From NCBI GenBank assembly GCA_004352715.1, contig SCFE01000090.1, positions 1 to 64,000 of the forward strand: a stretch of DNA of 64,000 bases. Reading direction: 5' to 3'. The translations under genes and the position numbers were made by a program. Positions 39,801 to 54,800 of this stretch are shown piece by piece. Each line of letters begins with the position of its first letter. Positions within the stretch are counted from its first letter, which is position 1. The stretch is from Hofstenia miamia. Taxonomy: Eukaryota > Xenacoelomorpha > Acoela. Below the pieces are notes generated by a model. It worked only from the letters and a program-made list of their open reading frames with translations. It did no database searches and was not told where the DNA came from.

Positions 39801-42800
39801 TATTAAAAAAGGTAAAATCGCTAAAAGAAACACCAACGATTAAATGAAACCACAAGAACTTAATCGTTTAGGATCGAGAGACTGGTGGATAAACATAGAA
39901 CGCATACTAACAATAGTATCAGATAGAATTTCTTTGAATTTTCCTATCATAAAAATCATTCTAAACGCAGTAGTAGAAATGAAAACAGTAATCAACATAG
40001 AACTCGCCTACCATTTTCTCTGAGTGATGCTCAACCAACAAGTGAACTAAATGAAGTTTCATGCCAGATGTACAATGAGATGACATCTTTTCGTTAATGA
40101 ATAACCCAAAACCCTACTATGTGTAGAAAAGTGTAGAAGAAAATCTCTTTGCAAAGGAGACTCCATGGAAGCGTTATAACTTCAAATGCATGAAGCAATG
40201 TATTTATTTTTCTTCTTCTTTGTTTTATGCGATTTAATTTGTGTTGATATATGCATAGGCATACATCCATGTACTTGGTGTGATGATAATAACCTTGTTG
40301 TCGTTGCGCTCTCTTCCTAGAAAAATTCTAGACATTCAGTACCACTCAACATTTTAATGAAACACCAACTAAAAAAATATTCAAAATTTTTAGGTGTTTT
40401 TGATTAGACTAAAGCATTGGTTTCAATCACAAACAGTGCTTAAATGATAATTTAGTTGCGAAAAAATCAATTTACAAGTCAGTTTTTATAAAAGGAGAAA
40501 GAAATATTACACAAACACTATGAACTTATTCAAAGTGGAATTGATAAGAAACTGTTAAAAATTAGAATTGTATAATAATGGAATAAAGGTCAATGGTCAA
40601 TATAGATTGACCATTAAAGTCCTTTATGAAACCAAATGGAATTAGTGTCCTTTGTACAAATTGTCATGGTTTTTCTTATGTGATTAAATCCCAATGTCTC
40701 ATTATTTGCTTAACGGAAAGATGGTTTGATTTTTCTTTTACCTCAAACTTATTTATTTCATCTCAATTTGTAATTGCTGCTCGTACTGATAGGGAAATCC
40801 ATCAGCATGATGGATGTTTAATTGCAATTAAGTTGGGATTTTCAGATTTTAATAACTTTTGTAAAATGAAGAAGGTGAAAAGGCCTAACCAACATCTCTT
40901 AATTTATGGTGATTTTAATATTCCTGAATTTGATTGGGAATCCTACTACATTTCTGTTGTAGATGATAAGAGCTTAATTGATTACCTGAGTTTCTACCAC
41001 ATGGTTCAGATTATTGATCTCCCTACTCATATTTCTGGAAATATTTTAGATCTGGTATTCACTAATCAAAATATGTCAAAGTAATTGAAGCGATCAACGA
41101 TAATAGCTTCTCTGATCACTCTCTTCTACATTTGCAAATGCAACTTAATGATAATATTGATCTACCATCTCTTATTAATTGCCATAGTCCTACAGAGACA
41201 AGTACTTATTCTTTTAACCAAGGACGCTCTAAATAATATTATTATTTATTTAGAGCGTCCTTGTTTTAACAAAGCCAATGAATCAGAACTGAATTATATG
41301 TTGGACACCCTTATTACTAACATAAATAGAACTGGAAAATTAGATTTTACAAGCACTTGGTACAACAGTATAAAATATATTATTGATATGTGCGTGCCAA
41401 AGAGAAGGCTTGTTCGTAGAATACTACGCAACTATTTTTCTTCACATTCGGTTCACATGTTCAATATGTCATGCAATGCTAAAAAATTCGGTACATATTC
41501 ACGTTTATCAGCCTGGTAAATGATCTCTTTGAATCAATAGAGCTAGACAGAACTATTTATGTCAATAGTTTTGCTGATATTGCATCTCCTAATGCCTGTT
41601 ATAAGCTTCTTAGAAATTTGACGGCATCCCAGCTCCCCAATCAAATGTATTATTTGGATTTCACCGACTCATCCAGCTATGAAATTGCTAATAAATTCAA
41701 TGAATATTTTTGTGCGAATTTTACTCCATTCAGCCAAATTGACGATGAATACCAACCCAATGTCTTCAATGAAATAGATATTCCTTTGGAGACAGTTTAT
41801 GACATTTTATCAAATTGTTCATCTTTTGGTAGTGGCTATATGGGATTCCCAATTTATTTTTGAAAAAATATGCAAAGGCACTTACACCACATGTTTACGT
41901 TCTCTTCAAGCACTACATCAATCTAGGAGAATTTCCAAATTGTTGGAAGAATTTTATAATAACTCCTATCTTCAAATCTGGTGATAAACATAACATTAAA
42001 AATTATCGTCCTATAAACATTTTGCCCAAAATCTTACTAGCTTTTGAAAGATTAATCTACAAAAGTCTATATCCTATAGTTATGTGTATTTTATCTCCAT
42101 CACAATTTGGTTTTATTAAACGAAGATCAATTACTTTACAATTACTTTCGTTTCTCGATCTAATACTTTCTAATCTTGATAATAACAATCCTTCTGTAAT
42201 CATTTACACAGATTTCTCTAAAGCTTTTGATAAAGTGGATTATGTGAGATTGTTAAAAAAGCTAAACAATTTGGGAGTCGGTGGCAAATTTCTGAGTCTT
42301 CTTTCCTCTTACTTAAGTAATAGAAAACAGTCGGTGAAAATCAATAACTAGTGGTGTTCCCCAAGGTTCAGTCTTGGGTCCTTTATTATTTGTTATATAC
42401 ATTAATGACTCACCATCATTTTGCAAGAAAACTACTCAATTTTTGTAAGTTGATGACCTAAAAATCGTTTCAAATTCAATAGAAGGTCTCCACACGGATA
42501 TTAATAATTTAATTGATTGGACGAATTTAAATGACTTGAAACGTAATTTAAATAAATTCTAGCTATTCTCTGTTCCTTTCGACCCCAACTTTTATGTTTC
42601 CGTAGAAGGTAAATCTGTATTTTGTACGGATACGGCAGCTAATCTTGGTATCACAAATACATATTACTAAAAAAACAAAAAGCTGCAACATCACTTTTAT
42701 GAACTTAAAAATGAATATTCCATTCAACACTCATTCTTCCGTAAAGTTGTCCTTAGTAAAATCTTTAATTCTAAAACTCTTTTTTTCATCACAAGTCTGG

Positions 42801-45800
42801 AGTCTTTCATCCACGGATACTAACCAATTAGAACAATTCTATCGGCGCATTGTTTTATGGATTACGTCAGGTGTAGATCATAAAGAAAGACTACAAAAAT
42901 TGAAACTATTACTTCTTTCCTTAAATTTGTAGTTATTGGATCTACTCTTCTTTCATAGAACTTTAACTAATACGTATGATATTAAACTTTCTAACTTATC
43001 ACATATTACCTACCCAATAGACCTGGTCTACGATCTAGCAATAAGTTGCTATTCAAATTTTCTAAGCTGATGAACAACATATCCAGAAAATTTTACTTGA
43101 AGATTCTACTTTAACTAAGAAGAAATTGAAACCATTCTTCTGGAATTACTTTATTTTCAATTATAGTGCTGTAAGAAGTTGTCGTAAAGTATTGATTTGT
43201 TTTTGTATGAATTGTGCTAGTGTTAGGGGTGAATTTTTATTGATTTCATTTTCTATCCTGTAACTTATTATTCTTTATAATTTTTGAAATAAATCTATTT
43301 ACTATTACTACTACTATTACTACTACTGATACAGCAAGTAAATTGGTTTTATTCATACGTGACTCTCTGTCAATATGGGGTTTACTTGGAAGAGTTGTTT
43401 CCAGGTTGATTAAAATTTAAGTGAATAATTTCAAAATGATTTCGTCGTATTTGAATCACAGTAAACAATAATGAATCACCCGAAGAATACTACAAAACAT
43501 TATATGCAATGAAAGACATACCTTTATTTTGGGAAATGAATAAGCGTAACATTTCCAAGAATACCGTAGAAGTATTATCTTCCAGCTCATTTAAAATGTG
43601 AGAATAGAACCAGTTTTCATGAAAGTATTGAAAGGACGATCCATCACTTACAATGAATTTAAGTACTAAGAGACCAAACAATTCATTATCTAAATTGAAA
43701 AAATTAATACTGCAGAGCAGAGTGGGAAAGCTATCCCAGCTATAAGTCATTAAATATTGCATAGCTCGGAATATCAACAAACTTAATTTACAATGATGCA
43801 ATATTAAAAATGGCCACAATTTTATGAAATGCGATGCATCTACCAAACAAGTAATTGAAAAAATTTTTTATAATAAAATTTAATTTTAGAAGAATTCCTA
43901 AGACGGAGGAGTGTTTTTCATATCATAATCAAAGAGTAATAGTGGTTCTACTATTTAGAAAATACAACCAGTTTCTAAAAAACCAACAGATGAAATTAAA
44001 TGTGTTCTTTTAAGATTTAAAAACTTTGGCGGCCAAAATTTAAAATATAAAAATTGTATGTATTTCAACCACATATTCATTATATTTGTGTTATTAGGAG
44101 ATAACTTTTGATTCGGCAACGTATTTTTGCAATTATAAAAACAGCTCAACTTTTTTTCCTGAAATCCAATTTTCCAAAGGTTTTTCAAAGTGTGCCAGGT
44201 AGCGAAATAAAATCGAAAAAAAGAGATAATGCTCTATCTTGTGGTGTTTTCAGATTTTAAATATCTTCATTAGTTGGTGAGTTAAAAGTGTATAAAAATT
44301 ATTTGTGGAAAACATCACAGATTTGAAAAATTCCTAGTGGATATAGGGTTAAAGAAATAAATTAGTTAAGATTATGTAGATTTTTACCGAGTAATAGAAT
44401 CAAATTTGAAAAATCTGTAACTGACGTCGGAATGTCCCTCCCAAATGTGAGTGACTGATAGATGACTGAAGATAGAAGCTGTTTGTTAGAGAAATCGTGT
44501 GTGCAAAACTCCAGCAGCTCTCTGACAAAGTGAAGTTGTATGTTGCTTTCAGAGTGAACAACATCTTCAATTACTTTGACCGAACCAAATGCGTTGAAGC
44601 AAGCAAGAAAAATATGACATTTTTCAGGATTGCAACTGGTGAGCAAATCGTTGAAAATGGATATTTGAAACTTATTGAGCAAATGTTCGAGAGATTGAGG
44701 AAAATCCTTCTAAATGAAAAATGAACAGGATTTGTCTCTCTATACACGAATATAAACATTTAATCCAAAAGCTAAATTATGTTTATTTTGTTCTGCTACA
44801 TGTATTTGGAAAACTGCAAAGCAGGAATCTAAATTTACTAATAAAATTTCAACTTTATATTCAATTTGCGCAATAGTCAATCAGCAAAGAAATAAGGCAA
44901 ACTAAAAGTATTTTTATGGTTACGAGGTATTCCTTTGGAGTAGGGCGACTGGTCACGCAAATACATCGTTTTACAGGGTATGTTTATAGTACGCCATAGT
45001 TTCTTCCAAAGTATTTATTGACTATTGGTTTACACGAAGGACGTAGAAAAGGAAGAGCCAGGGGAGAAAGTGTTCTTGTCGGATAATTTCTGTCCACACT
45101 GAATCACTCTCATCCGTTGGATAGGTTTTTAATATTTTCGCCTAAGTCAAATAAATTTCTCAAAAAACATAGAACATGATAAAAATCGTTTACCAATAAC
45201 GGAAAACGAATCTATTAAATATTTACTTAGTCATTGAGATTGACAATAATGCATATTTTGAACAATTTCTACAAGCTAAAATATAAAAATAATTCTTGCA
45301 TTAATGTATCTTTATCATCTGCATAATTTCTCAAGTGCATACCACAAAAAATTATTATAAACATTATGCATATTCGATCTTTTCATTTCTATTTACAATA
45401 ATGTCCACTAAAAACACTGAATTTCGCGAAAATAACACAATAATGGATCCGATAAACATTTAACCCTATTCCGCGGGGGAGGCTTCAGGGGGGGGGTAGG
45501 TATAGCTACACACCCCTACTATCTTAGCCAGCTCCAAGAAATTGGTAGCCCTTTCTACTAGTTAAATTTTAGCATTTCCGTCAGGTTTCTCAGACAAAAT
45601 ATTCATATTTTTGGAAGTAAACATCGCTATCCCCTAAATTTGGCAGAAATGTGCGTAATAGATAAATATTAAAAGTCAGAAAATTTCAAGGAAAAATATT
45701 AATTTTTGCGGGAGTTACGAACATAAGAAAAAGGCAGCTTTACCCTCCCCACACTGAATCGGGTTAAAATATTAAATATCATTTCGTTATTATACCAATT

Positions 45801-48800
45801 CAAATGCACTTATTTTTGAAACTCAAATTCATTTTTACATGAACATGAACATTCTCAAAAAAATGTGTGCTTAGGTAAACATTCAAAAACTTTTCACCAC
45901 ATGGCAATTGAATATGGTATAACGTAGATTATGAAACTAAAATTGTAACAATCCAAAAAATCACAAAAAGAAATACTTCATAGATAATTCATTCTTAGCA
46001 ACAACAGTACCAGGGCTGCCACTTCAGAATAACAAAAAATTGAGCAATATAAAAATACGTGAAAACATTAACTCCAAGTGTAACGTAATCACAGTGTCAC
46101 TGTTTTTTTCTAACTTTTTTGGTATTACAGCTTAAGGTTTTGGATTAAGAATAGCCAAATTTGGAGTAGTATGCTAGCGCATACAGCAGACATAAATTAC
46201 GCTATACTATTACACAGTTAAGAATGATACGAAGAAAATGTAGTTCGCAAAATAGTAACGTATTAACCACATATGGAAGTACATTTGAAATGCAAATTAT
46301 TTTTGAAAAGTTAAGCGAATGCCAAATGCCGAGAGGACCAATAAGAGAATTATAAGACGCCAAAAAAACCCAAACAAATTACGAGGCTTTTTTAGATATA
46401 AAGTAGAAAATTTAGATAATAGAAATAAAAATACGATTAACGTAATCACAATTTAAGAGGTAACGTAATCACAAAAGACTGGGTTGCTTTGTTTTTAAAC
46501 AGCAAGCAGTGACGTGCCATACATTACAATCATTGTTTTTGAAAAGCAAGTTCGTTACTACATAAATATTTAATTTACATTGAACATACTATCAAAACAA
46601 TATGAGCTGTGTCCGTTTCAGATCTCGCAGAAACGCTTGCTTTTTCATTGTCAAGTTTCTGTTTCTTAGCACGGAGTTCTTCAAGCACCTTCTGGGCTTT
46701 TTCAATATCAACATCAACATTTTTCATTTCAAGTCTTAATTTAGCTGGAGTATGTCGTTTGTAGACGCCAATAGAGTCACACACTGTGGCAGCTGTATTG
46801 GCGTTTTCCACATTTTGTTGTTTCAGGGAAGCCGCATCCTCCTTATATTTTTTACTCGCATTTCTCACCATATCAATAAGATCAGCAGGTATAGCGAATT
46901 TCTCGTAATTAAAAGTATTAAAAAAATTCTTGCTAATTCTTAGAGAATCGTAAGTATCTGCTAGTGTTTTTCATATTTGAAAATCCGCTTTCAACATTCA
47001 TATTTTGCGGGGAATATAAATGAGCGTTTTGAAACAGTTCTTTAAGCGGTAGATATTTTTCAAGAATTTTATTATCATAAAGAGCATTCTTTTTCGAGTC
47101 TTCGGCAACTCGCATTGCTGAGAATTCATTTTGGGTAACCGATGGATTACAATGCACAACTTTAGCCACTTTCACCAACTTAGCAATTGTCCGTTCAGTG
47201 AATCTACCAATTTCCATGTAGAAAATATAACTGTTACGGACTAGGTCGTCACAAAGGTAAACCGAAAAACGCTTTATTGCAGTAGATAGCATAAATTCAT
47301 TTGACTTGTCCCAAATTTGTTTCAAATCACTGATCTCTTTTTCACTCAAAGTATTTAAAGCGGATAATACACAGGGATTTTGGCAGGAATATTGAAAATC
47401 CGTCTTTTGAGCCTTGAATAATTTTGCTTCATCATCATGAAACAATTTACTGTGATATATTTTATCTGAGAGATCAATGGAGTGTCCCAATTTGGTCAAT
47501 ATCTTAGAAATAAACTGAAGCAGTCGAATGAGAAACGAATGAATATCCAATGTTGGATCTTGACATTGTTTCGTAAAAATAAATAAGGGTTTTAGGTGAT
47601 CGAGGTGGACCAGTAGCATGTTTGAGCGGATATTTTCAGAAGTTTCATATGCACTTCATCTCTAGCTGGTATCAATGATAGTAGTTTTTGTACAACAGGA
47701 AACTGATCGGTGATTGCTTCAACAGATGTATAAAGACATAAGAAACGCGTGGCGGAATAAGCAGGTAGTGAGGGAAGTCCTAAGAAACTCTCAACTTGAT
47801 GCAAAGGTGACTGAGCTTTTGGTGATTTATTTATAAAGGCAGAGAGACGACACAAAATTCAAAATTTTCGAAACTAATTCCGATTCAGCAGCAACGTCCT
47901 TCGCAACCAAATTTGTGGCTGTCTTCAATTCGTGTTGTTTCAACAAATAGAGGCCGTTTGCGAAGTTCAGCTTACTATTGCAATGTTTGCATCGTGCCGA
48001 GAATGGATCATTCGGCACGCCCATTGCCCAAGAATATTTAGTGGAAACACTGGTTGAGAAGCGACACTTCACCCATTTAGATTAATTGAAATATGAAAGA
48101 AAAATACAATTTTTCAAGGAAACAAAATAAGATGTTAATGTAATCAAGTTGTAATGTAATCAAAAAAGTACAACAAAATTAACTGTTTTAAATTTATCAT
48201 AAAAAGTCACATTAAACTGTTTGAAACCATTTCAAAATTTAAAAAAATTACTAACGGAGTTTTCATAGGTTTTTCAATAGATCAGATAAAATGAATCATA
48301 CCCCTCGATTCATCGCCAAAATATTCATATAAAATGGATTGAAACAAATACATGAANNNNNNNNNNNNNNNNNNNNNNNNNNNNNNNNNNNNNNNNNNNN
48401 NNNNNNNNNNNNNNNNNNNNNNNNNNNNNNNNNNNNNNNNNNNNNNNNNNNNNNNNNNNNNNNNNNNNNNNNNNNNNNNNNNNNNNNNNNNNNNNNNNNN
48501 NNNNNNNNNNNNNNNNNNNNNNNNNNNNNNNNNNNNNNNNNNNNNNNNNNNNNNNNNNNNNNNNNNNNNNNNNNNNNNNNNNNNNNNNNNNNNNNNNNNN
48601 NNNNNNNNNNNNNNNNNNNNNNNNNNNNNNNNNNNNNNNNNNNNNNNNNNNNNNNNNNNNNNNNNNNNNNNNNNNNNNNNNNNNNNNNNNNNNNNNNNNN
48701 NNNNNNNNNNNNNNNNNNNNNNNNNNNNNNNNNNNNNNNNNNNNNNNNNNNNNNNNNNNNNNNNNNNNNNNNNNNNNNNNNNNNNNNNNNNNNNNNNNNN

Positions 48801-51800
48801 NNNNNNNNNNNNNNNNNNNNNNNNNNNNNNNNNNNNNNNNNNNNNNNNNNNNNNNNNNNNNNNNNNNNNNNNNNNNNNNNNNNNNNNNNNNNNNNNNNNN
48901 NNNNNNNNNNNNNNNNNNNNNNNNNNNNNNNNNNNNNNNNNNNNNNNNNNNNNNNNNNNNNNNNNNNNNNNNNNNNNNNNNNNNNNNNNNNNNNNNNNNN
49001 NNNNNNNNNNNNNNNNNNNNNNNNNNNNNNNNNNNNNNNNNNNNNNNNNNNNNNNNNNNNNNNNNNNNNNNNNNNNNNNNNNNNNNNNNNNNNNNNNNNN
49101 NNNNNNNNNNNNNNNNNNNNNNNNNNNNNNNNNNNNNNNNNNNNNNNNNNNNNNNNNNNNNNNNNNNNNNNNNNNNNNNNNNNNNNNNNNNNNNNNNNNN
49201 NNNNNNNNNNNNNNNNNNNNNNNNNNNNNNNNNNNNNNNNNNNNNNNNNNNNNNNNNNNNNNNNNNNNNNNNNNNNNNNNNNNNNNNNNNNNNNNNNNNN
49301 NNNNNNNNNNNNNNNNNNNNNNNNNNNNNNNNNNNNNNNNNNNNNNNNNNNNNNNNCCAGTTGGCAGGGCTGCAAGAAATTCCCTTAAAGGTGGAGCAAG
49401 TGGCAAGCCTGATTCAAGGTTTCTAAATAAATCTAACAATAACATTTTTTATACGTAAAATATACGAATACGGTAATAATAATAATAAAAAATCTACAAA
49501 TAGGAGGAGGAATATGAAATTTGAACAAAAATTCTAGTTCTGTATGAACCTATAGATTTACAATAACGAAAATTGGGCAGCAGACAATAAATTGGCCAAA
49601 ATAGGGCTGCCCAATTTAAATTGGGAAAGTGGTTGGCCTGAATAGTTCATGTGCCAAAAAAAATATATATATAATAAACATATGTAATTTCTAGTTTTGC
49701 AAACGTAAATTTTCAGTAATCATCAATTGCATTTGGTTTTTCTATTTTAAAGAATTCTATTATATTGTAATTGCGATAATCCTTTGACTCCACACCTAGA
49801 AAACTAACAATTTGCTTCCAAGTTCAAAAAATTGATAATCCAACAACGAATAAATCTGTTGAGTTCTCAACTCATTCGCAAAAAGGCAGGAAATTACCGT
49901 TTTCTTTGTTTTAATACACACATCAAATTAACTTCATAACTTCAAAATTGTATAATTACTTCCTACACATGCAGATGAAGCATTACTCAAATGATTCAGA
50001 AGGAGCAAAAATAGCCATTGGATTACAAACAATTTTATTGACAATAAAGAATAGTACCTTTTCACTGCTCTTTTTGTCCAAAAAACTTAGTTCTCTTGAA
50101 GCAAATTCATTAAAAAATAATTCAATTCGGGGAACTATCACTTTGTTGATATCATCGGAAGAAAAACTGCATAAAATATCATCTAACATTGACAATGTGT
50201 GCTCGGTGATACATTGTACATTCCGCATTAACAGTTCAATAACTAAAGATCCAAAGAGAGAGAAAATGCCAACAGAATGATATTGTAAATCGGATTGAGA
50301 AATACTATTCTTAACAAGGCTGCCAAGCGCTTGAAACCGGGAATGCAGTTCAGAGCTATTTGATGGAAGTTTTAGTGCACTATGATAGAAGCACTCCATG
50401 TATGAAAGTATGATGGGTGATAACTCAGAATGCATCATTGGAAAAGGTGATTCTTCTAATCTATAGATGAGTGTTGAAATTGATACTATAAGTAAATAAT
50501 TTAATATCACATAGATGAAATATTGAAGATATCCAACAAATTTATTACATGAATGATAATATAAATAATAGATAAAGTGAAATATTTTCTAAATTAATAT
50601 CGACTTCACAAATACCATTTATTGTCTCAGAAATTTTAATCTTTACTAGCGAATGTAGAATATGCTTAAATTAATTAATTAACATCTGCTAGGTTTGGAT
50701 TAACATTAATTAATTGTGCGACAATAGTCTTATTATAGTGTTACACAATTTTGTATTAATTATATGGCTGTTCATTCTTACATTATTTGTTAATGTTCCA
50801 TTTCCCTTAAGTACAAAACACCGACCACATGATGTCGGTGCTAAGGTTATCGTTATCTCAAATCTGGCTTACATCGCTTTTCTAAGATAATTGCATTGAC
50901 ATCACAATCTAACATCGTCATACAGATGTGCTACAAAATCAAGTAATTCATCGAGTTTACGTATTTATAACTTAATCTTAGTAAATACATTCTATTGTTC
51001 GAAGTACCCAAAATAGATATAATTTTATGCCAAATGTTTCAACTAATATTTTGGCACACTGAACACAACTGAAGGCTTTATTCTTAATAATAATTAAATG
51101 TAGTAGGGCTGAACGATTCAGGAAACTTCTACTTTCATTGAATTGAATTCTACTAAAAAATTTTTAATATAAAATAAAATATGAGATAGGAATAAAATGT
51201 ACAGTCAGTGGAACATCATCTATACTTAACATTGGAAATAGGGCTTTTGCTTCAGTTCTATTTCTGACATGTTTGATAAGATTTTGTCAAATTGTCAATC
51301 CTGATTAATTAATATTATTTTTTGTTTTATAAAAAATGTAAGTACAATTATATCAAGAAGCCTACTCGTATGAAAACTTGTAGAGCAACTTAACAGAATG
51401 ATCTTGATGATGCTTGGCAGTTTCTGCGAACAACAAAGTGAAGTGATGAAATACCAATGAATTGTTGCCAGTTTTTGGATTATTAAGTAAGAACTTCAAT
51501 TTTGGAAAGATGATATTCAAAAATTCAACAGAAGCCAATAGATCCTAAAAGATTATTTAAATCAGTAAGTCATTCAAATTTTCACTAAAAAATAGTGTTA
51601 ACAATATTAATTAAATATCGAGAAAATGGGCCCACGCGCCCACCCCCAAACTATATTTTTCCACACATACCAATATTTTTACCTTATAAAGTGAAAGTAA
51701 AATATTTAAACACTCCCAAGCCCGTGGATATGGCGGAAAATTTTCATATTCAAAACATTTGTTTACAAGAATCTTGAAAGCCGTTTTTTGACATGAATGA

Positions 51801-54800
51801 TTGAACATATTCTCCATTAACTGAAAAATGTTGATGACGCAGTTCAAATGAGCATTGACAACCTAAGTAAGAAACGTAAATGTTTACTATTGATGATACA
51901 CTCACAAATGAACTGGAGGCGTTCTTGAGAATATTCCAAAAAGTCGTGTTATTGATGACATGTTTCCGACAAAATTCTAAATATTCAGTGCGTTTCTCTG
52001 GAGAAGTTTTACAAAGAACGGTACTAAGGGCGTTGAGTGAGCAGCCAACAAGCCTGCTTAATCTTATTTGACGAACCTCCAAGCCATCACTAAATTCAGT
52101 TCAAAAAATAATTGAATAATGGTCATAAGCTATATTTTTGCAAAAATAGCTACATTAAGCAAATATAAAATTTACAAATAACATCAACAAATACTACACT
52201 TAATAAATTCCCTGTTTAATGCTGCCCTGCCATGTATTTTGCTTTTTTGAGGAGCCTAATATGTACTGGTTAGCCAGTAGGTTCTTTTTTAGTAATTTTT
52301 TAAATGTCTTCAAATTTGGTTCATTTCGTATTTGGGCATCTAGCTGGTTTGTTGTGTGAACTATAAAAGAGTTACTGAAAGCCTTACACCTTACTTGTTC
52401 ATTATTAATACATGTTATATTTCGACTGGTAAACTGTATGACTCTATTAAGAAACTTCGTTGATTGTGAGAAGTTGTTGACATGTTTATATAGAGTCATT
52501 AAACTTGTAAATTTAACAAAGTATTTTGGTGACAACATTTGCAAATGGTGTAATTTCGAACCTGTATCATATTTACTAATTTCAAACATTGTGCTTATGG
52601 ACCAGTTAAAGACCTTATTAATACTTTCATGTTGATTTATACTCATGCAATTTAGGANTACACTTAATAAATTCCCTGTTTAATGCTGCCCTGCCATGTA
52701 TTTTGCTTTTTTGAGGAGCCTAATATGTACTGGTTAGCCAGTAGGTTCTTTTTTAGTAATTTTTTAAATGTCTTCAAATTTGGTTCATTTCGTATTTGGG
52801 CATCTAGCTGGTTTGTTGTGTGAACTATAAAAGAGTTACTGAAAGCCTTACACCTTACTTGTTCATTATTAATACATGTTATATTTCGACTGGTAAACTG
52901 TATGACTCTATTAAGAAACTTCGTTGATTGTGAGAAGTTGTTGACATGTTTATATAGAGTCATTAAACTTGTAAATTTAACAAAGTATTTTGGTGACAAC
53001 ATTTGCAAATGGTGTAATTTCGAACCTGTATCATATTTACTAATTTCAAACATTGTGCTTATGGACCAGTTAAAGACCTTATTAATACTTTCATGTTGAT
53101 TTATACTCATGCAATTTAGGAGATTACATGCATATTGGAAATAGCTATATACAAAAGCATATACAAGTTGTTTGTTCTTAAAGATGTTTCTGCTTTGCTT
53201 AAGATAGTGCACTCCCACAGCCATTTGCTTTAACTTAAGCTTAATGAATTTATTGAATGAAAGATATGGATCAAGTTCTACTCCAAGATATGTTTTAGAC
53301 TGTTTAATTGGATTTATGGTGTCACCTACATTTAATAATATATTTTTTGCGATTTGTTTGTTATCATTTGGAGTAAATATAAGAAATTGGGTCTTATCTT
53401 TATTCATTTTTATTGCATTCTGCGTAAAATACCTATTTATAAAAATAATGTTTCTCTAGTTGCTTAGTAGCAGTAATTGGGCTTGTATGTATGCTTAACA
53501 GACATATGCCATCTGCATACTGATACACACCACAATCAATGTGCTCGAAAATATCATTTACGTACAAGGAGAACATTATTGGCCCCAGTAAACTCCCCTA
53601 GGGAATTCCCCTATTCGTAAATGTATATCTTGAGAAAGTATTTCCAATGCGTACTCTTCGCTTCCTGGTTGATAGATAGCTGCTAATTAGACAACAACAG
53701 TCTGTGCTGAATCCATAGCTTCCTAATTTTTTGTCAAGCAGTGTATGATCCAAGTTGTTAAAGGCTTTGCTTAAATCTAAAAGAGCAATTTCAGTTGAAA
53801 CTTTCCTATTTAATTGTAAACGTGTGGTTTCAGTTATGGAGAGCAATACGTACTAAATCCATTTCTAAACCCATATTGGTGATCTGATAGTATTCTATTT
53901 TCTGGTAGGTATACATTTATTTGTTTGCTAAAGATTTTTTCAAAGACTTTTGCTAAGAGGTGATTGAGACAAGTCTGTAATTCTCTCCAATAAGGGGATC
54001 GCCTTTTTGAATACCGGTATTATATCCGCGCATTTAAGGTGGCCTGGAAAATAATTTGTATGTATTGCGTAGTTATATATAAATAGTTAATGAATTTTTG
54101 TATTATGAATGTAGGGATTTCCGCACTTCCTAAGGACTTGTTACAATCCAAATGTGCAATACTCTTCTCCAGTTCAAACATGCTTATATATTGAAACGAA
54201 AATTTTGATCTTACTTTTGTTTCCGAGCTTTGTTCAACATCTTGATTTGGGAAGTTTCCTAAATTCTTAAATAATATGTTAAGGTGGTTTGCAATCTCCT
54301 TTACATTTGAGATTACTACATCATTTACTCTTAGTGCCTCAATAGTTGTTGACAATCCGTTGTTTTTCCTTAGTAACCTATTTAAAAATTTCCATTTACT
54401 TTTACTACTCGTTAACTTCTGAAAGGCCTCCTCACTCTTTTTCTTGGAATAGTCATTCACTTCTTTTTTAAGTTCTTGCTTAATTTAGTTGTATTCCTTC
54501 TCAGTGATTGTTGGTGTCCAAGAGGTCAAGTCTTCCCATGAAATTTTCTTCCTGTGTTCAAGTTCTCTCACTTTTTCACTTTTGCAAACAAAGCCTCTAT
54601 TTGTATTGATATATTTAATATTATATGGTGCAACCTATTTAGACACATTCGCAGTTGGGCAAGAAAAAATTGCATCATACTGTCAGCACAGTTCATATTG
54701 TAAATATGGCCCCATGGGATATTTTTTAATTCAGCAATAAATTTCTTTTCACTGAAATGAAGAAAACAACGCTAGATAACTTTCTTATACATACTTCTAG

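Larger units (their letters stand above)
40600..43330 (+). mobile_element. non-LTR retrotransposon (LINE), truncated and broken
   Basis: Plus strand, antisense to listerin. Endonuclease region: [13 protein letters not shown] and [14 protein letters not shown]. Reverse transcriptase: [45 protein letters not shown], then VDDLKIV where the expected YADD is spoiled by a stop. Order and motifs fit the Jockey/CR1 supergroup. Many frameshifts. The 3' end runs into an (ACT)n tail at about 43300-43330. Confidence 0.88.

Noticed and set aside
49357-49445. Minus-strand frame ([16 protein letters not shown]) as the missing listerin exon
   Set aside because: No listerin similarity; it is cut by the gap and the exon 7-8 junction can be closed without it.
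52195-53121. A tandem duplication of the LINE 3' end
   Set aside because: The single N and the apparent identity of the copies point to unmerged contigs, not a biological duplication.
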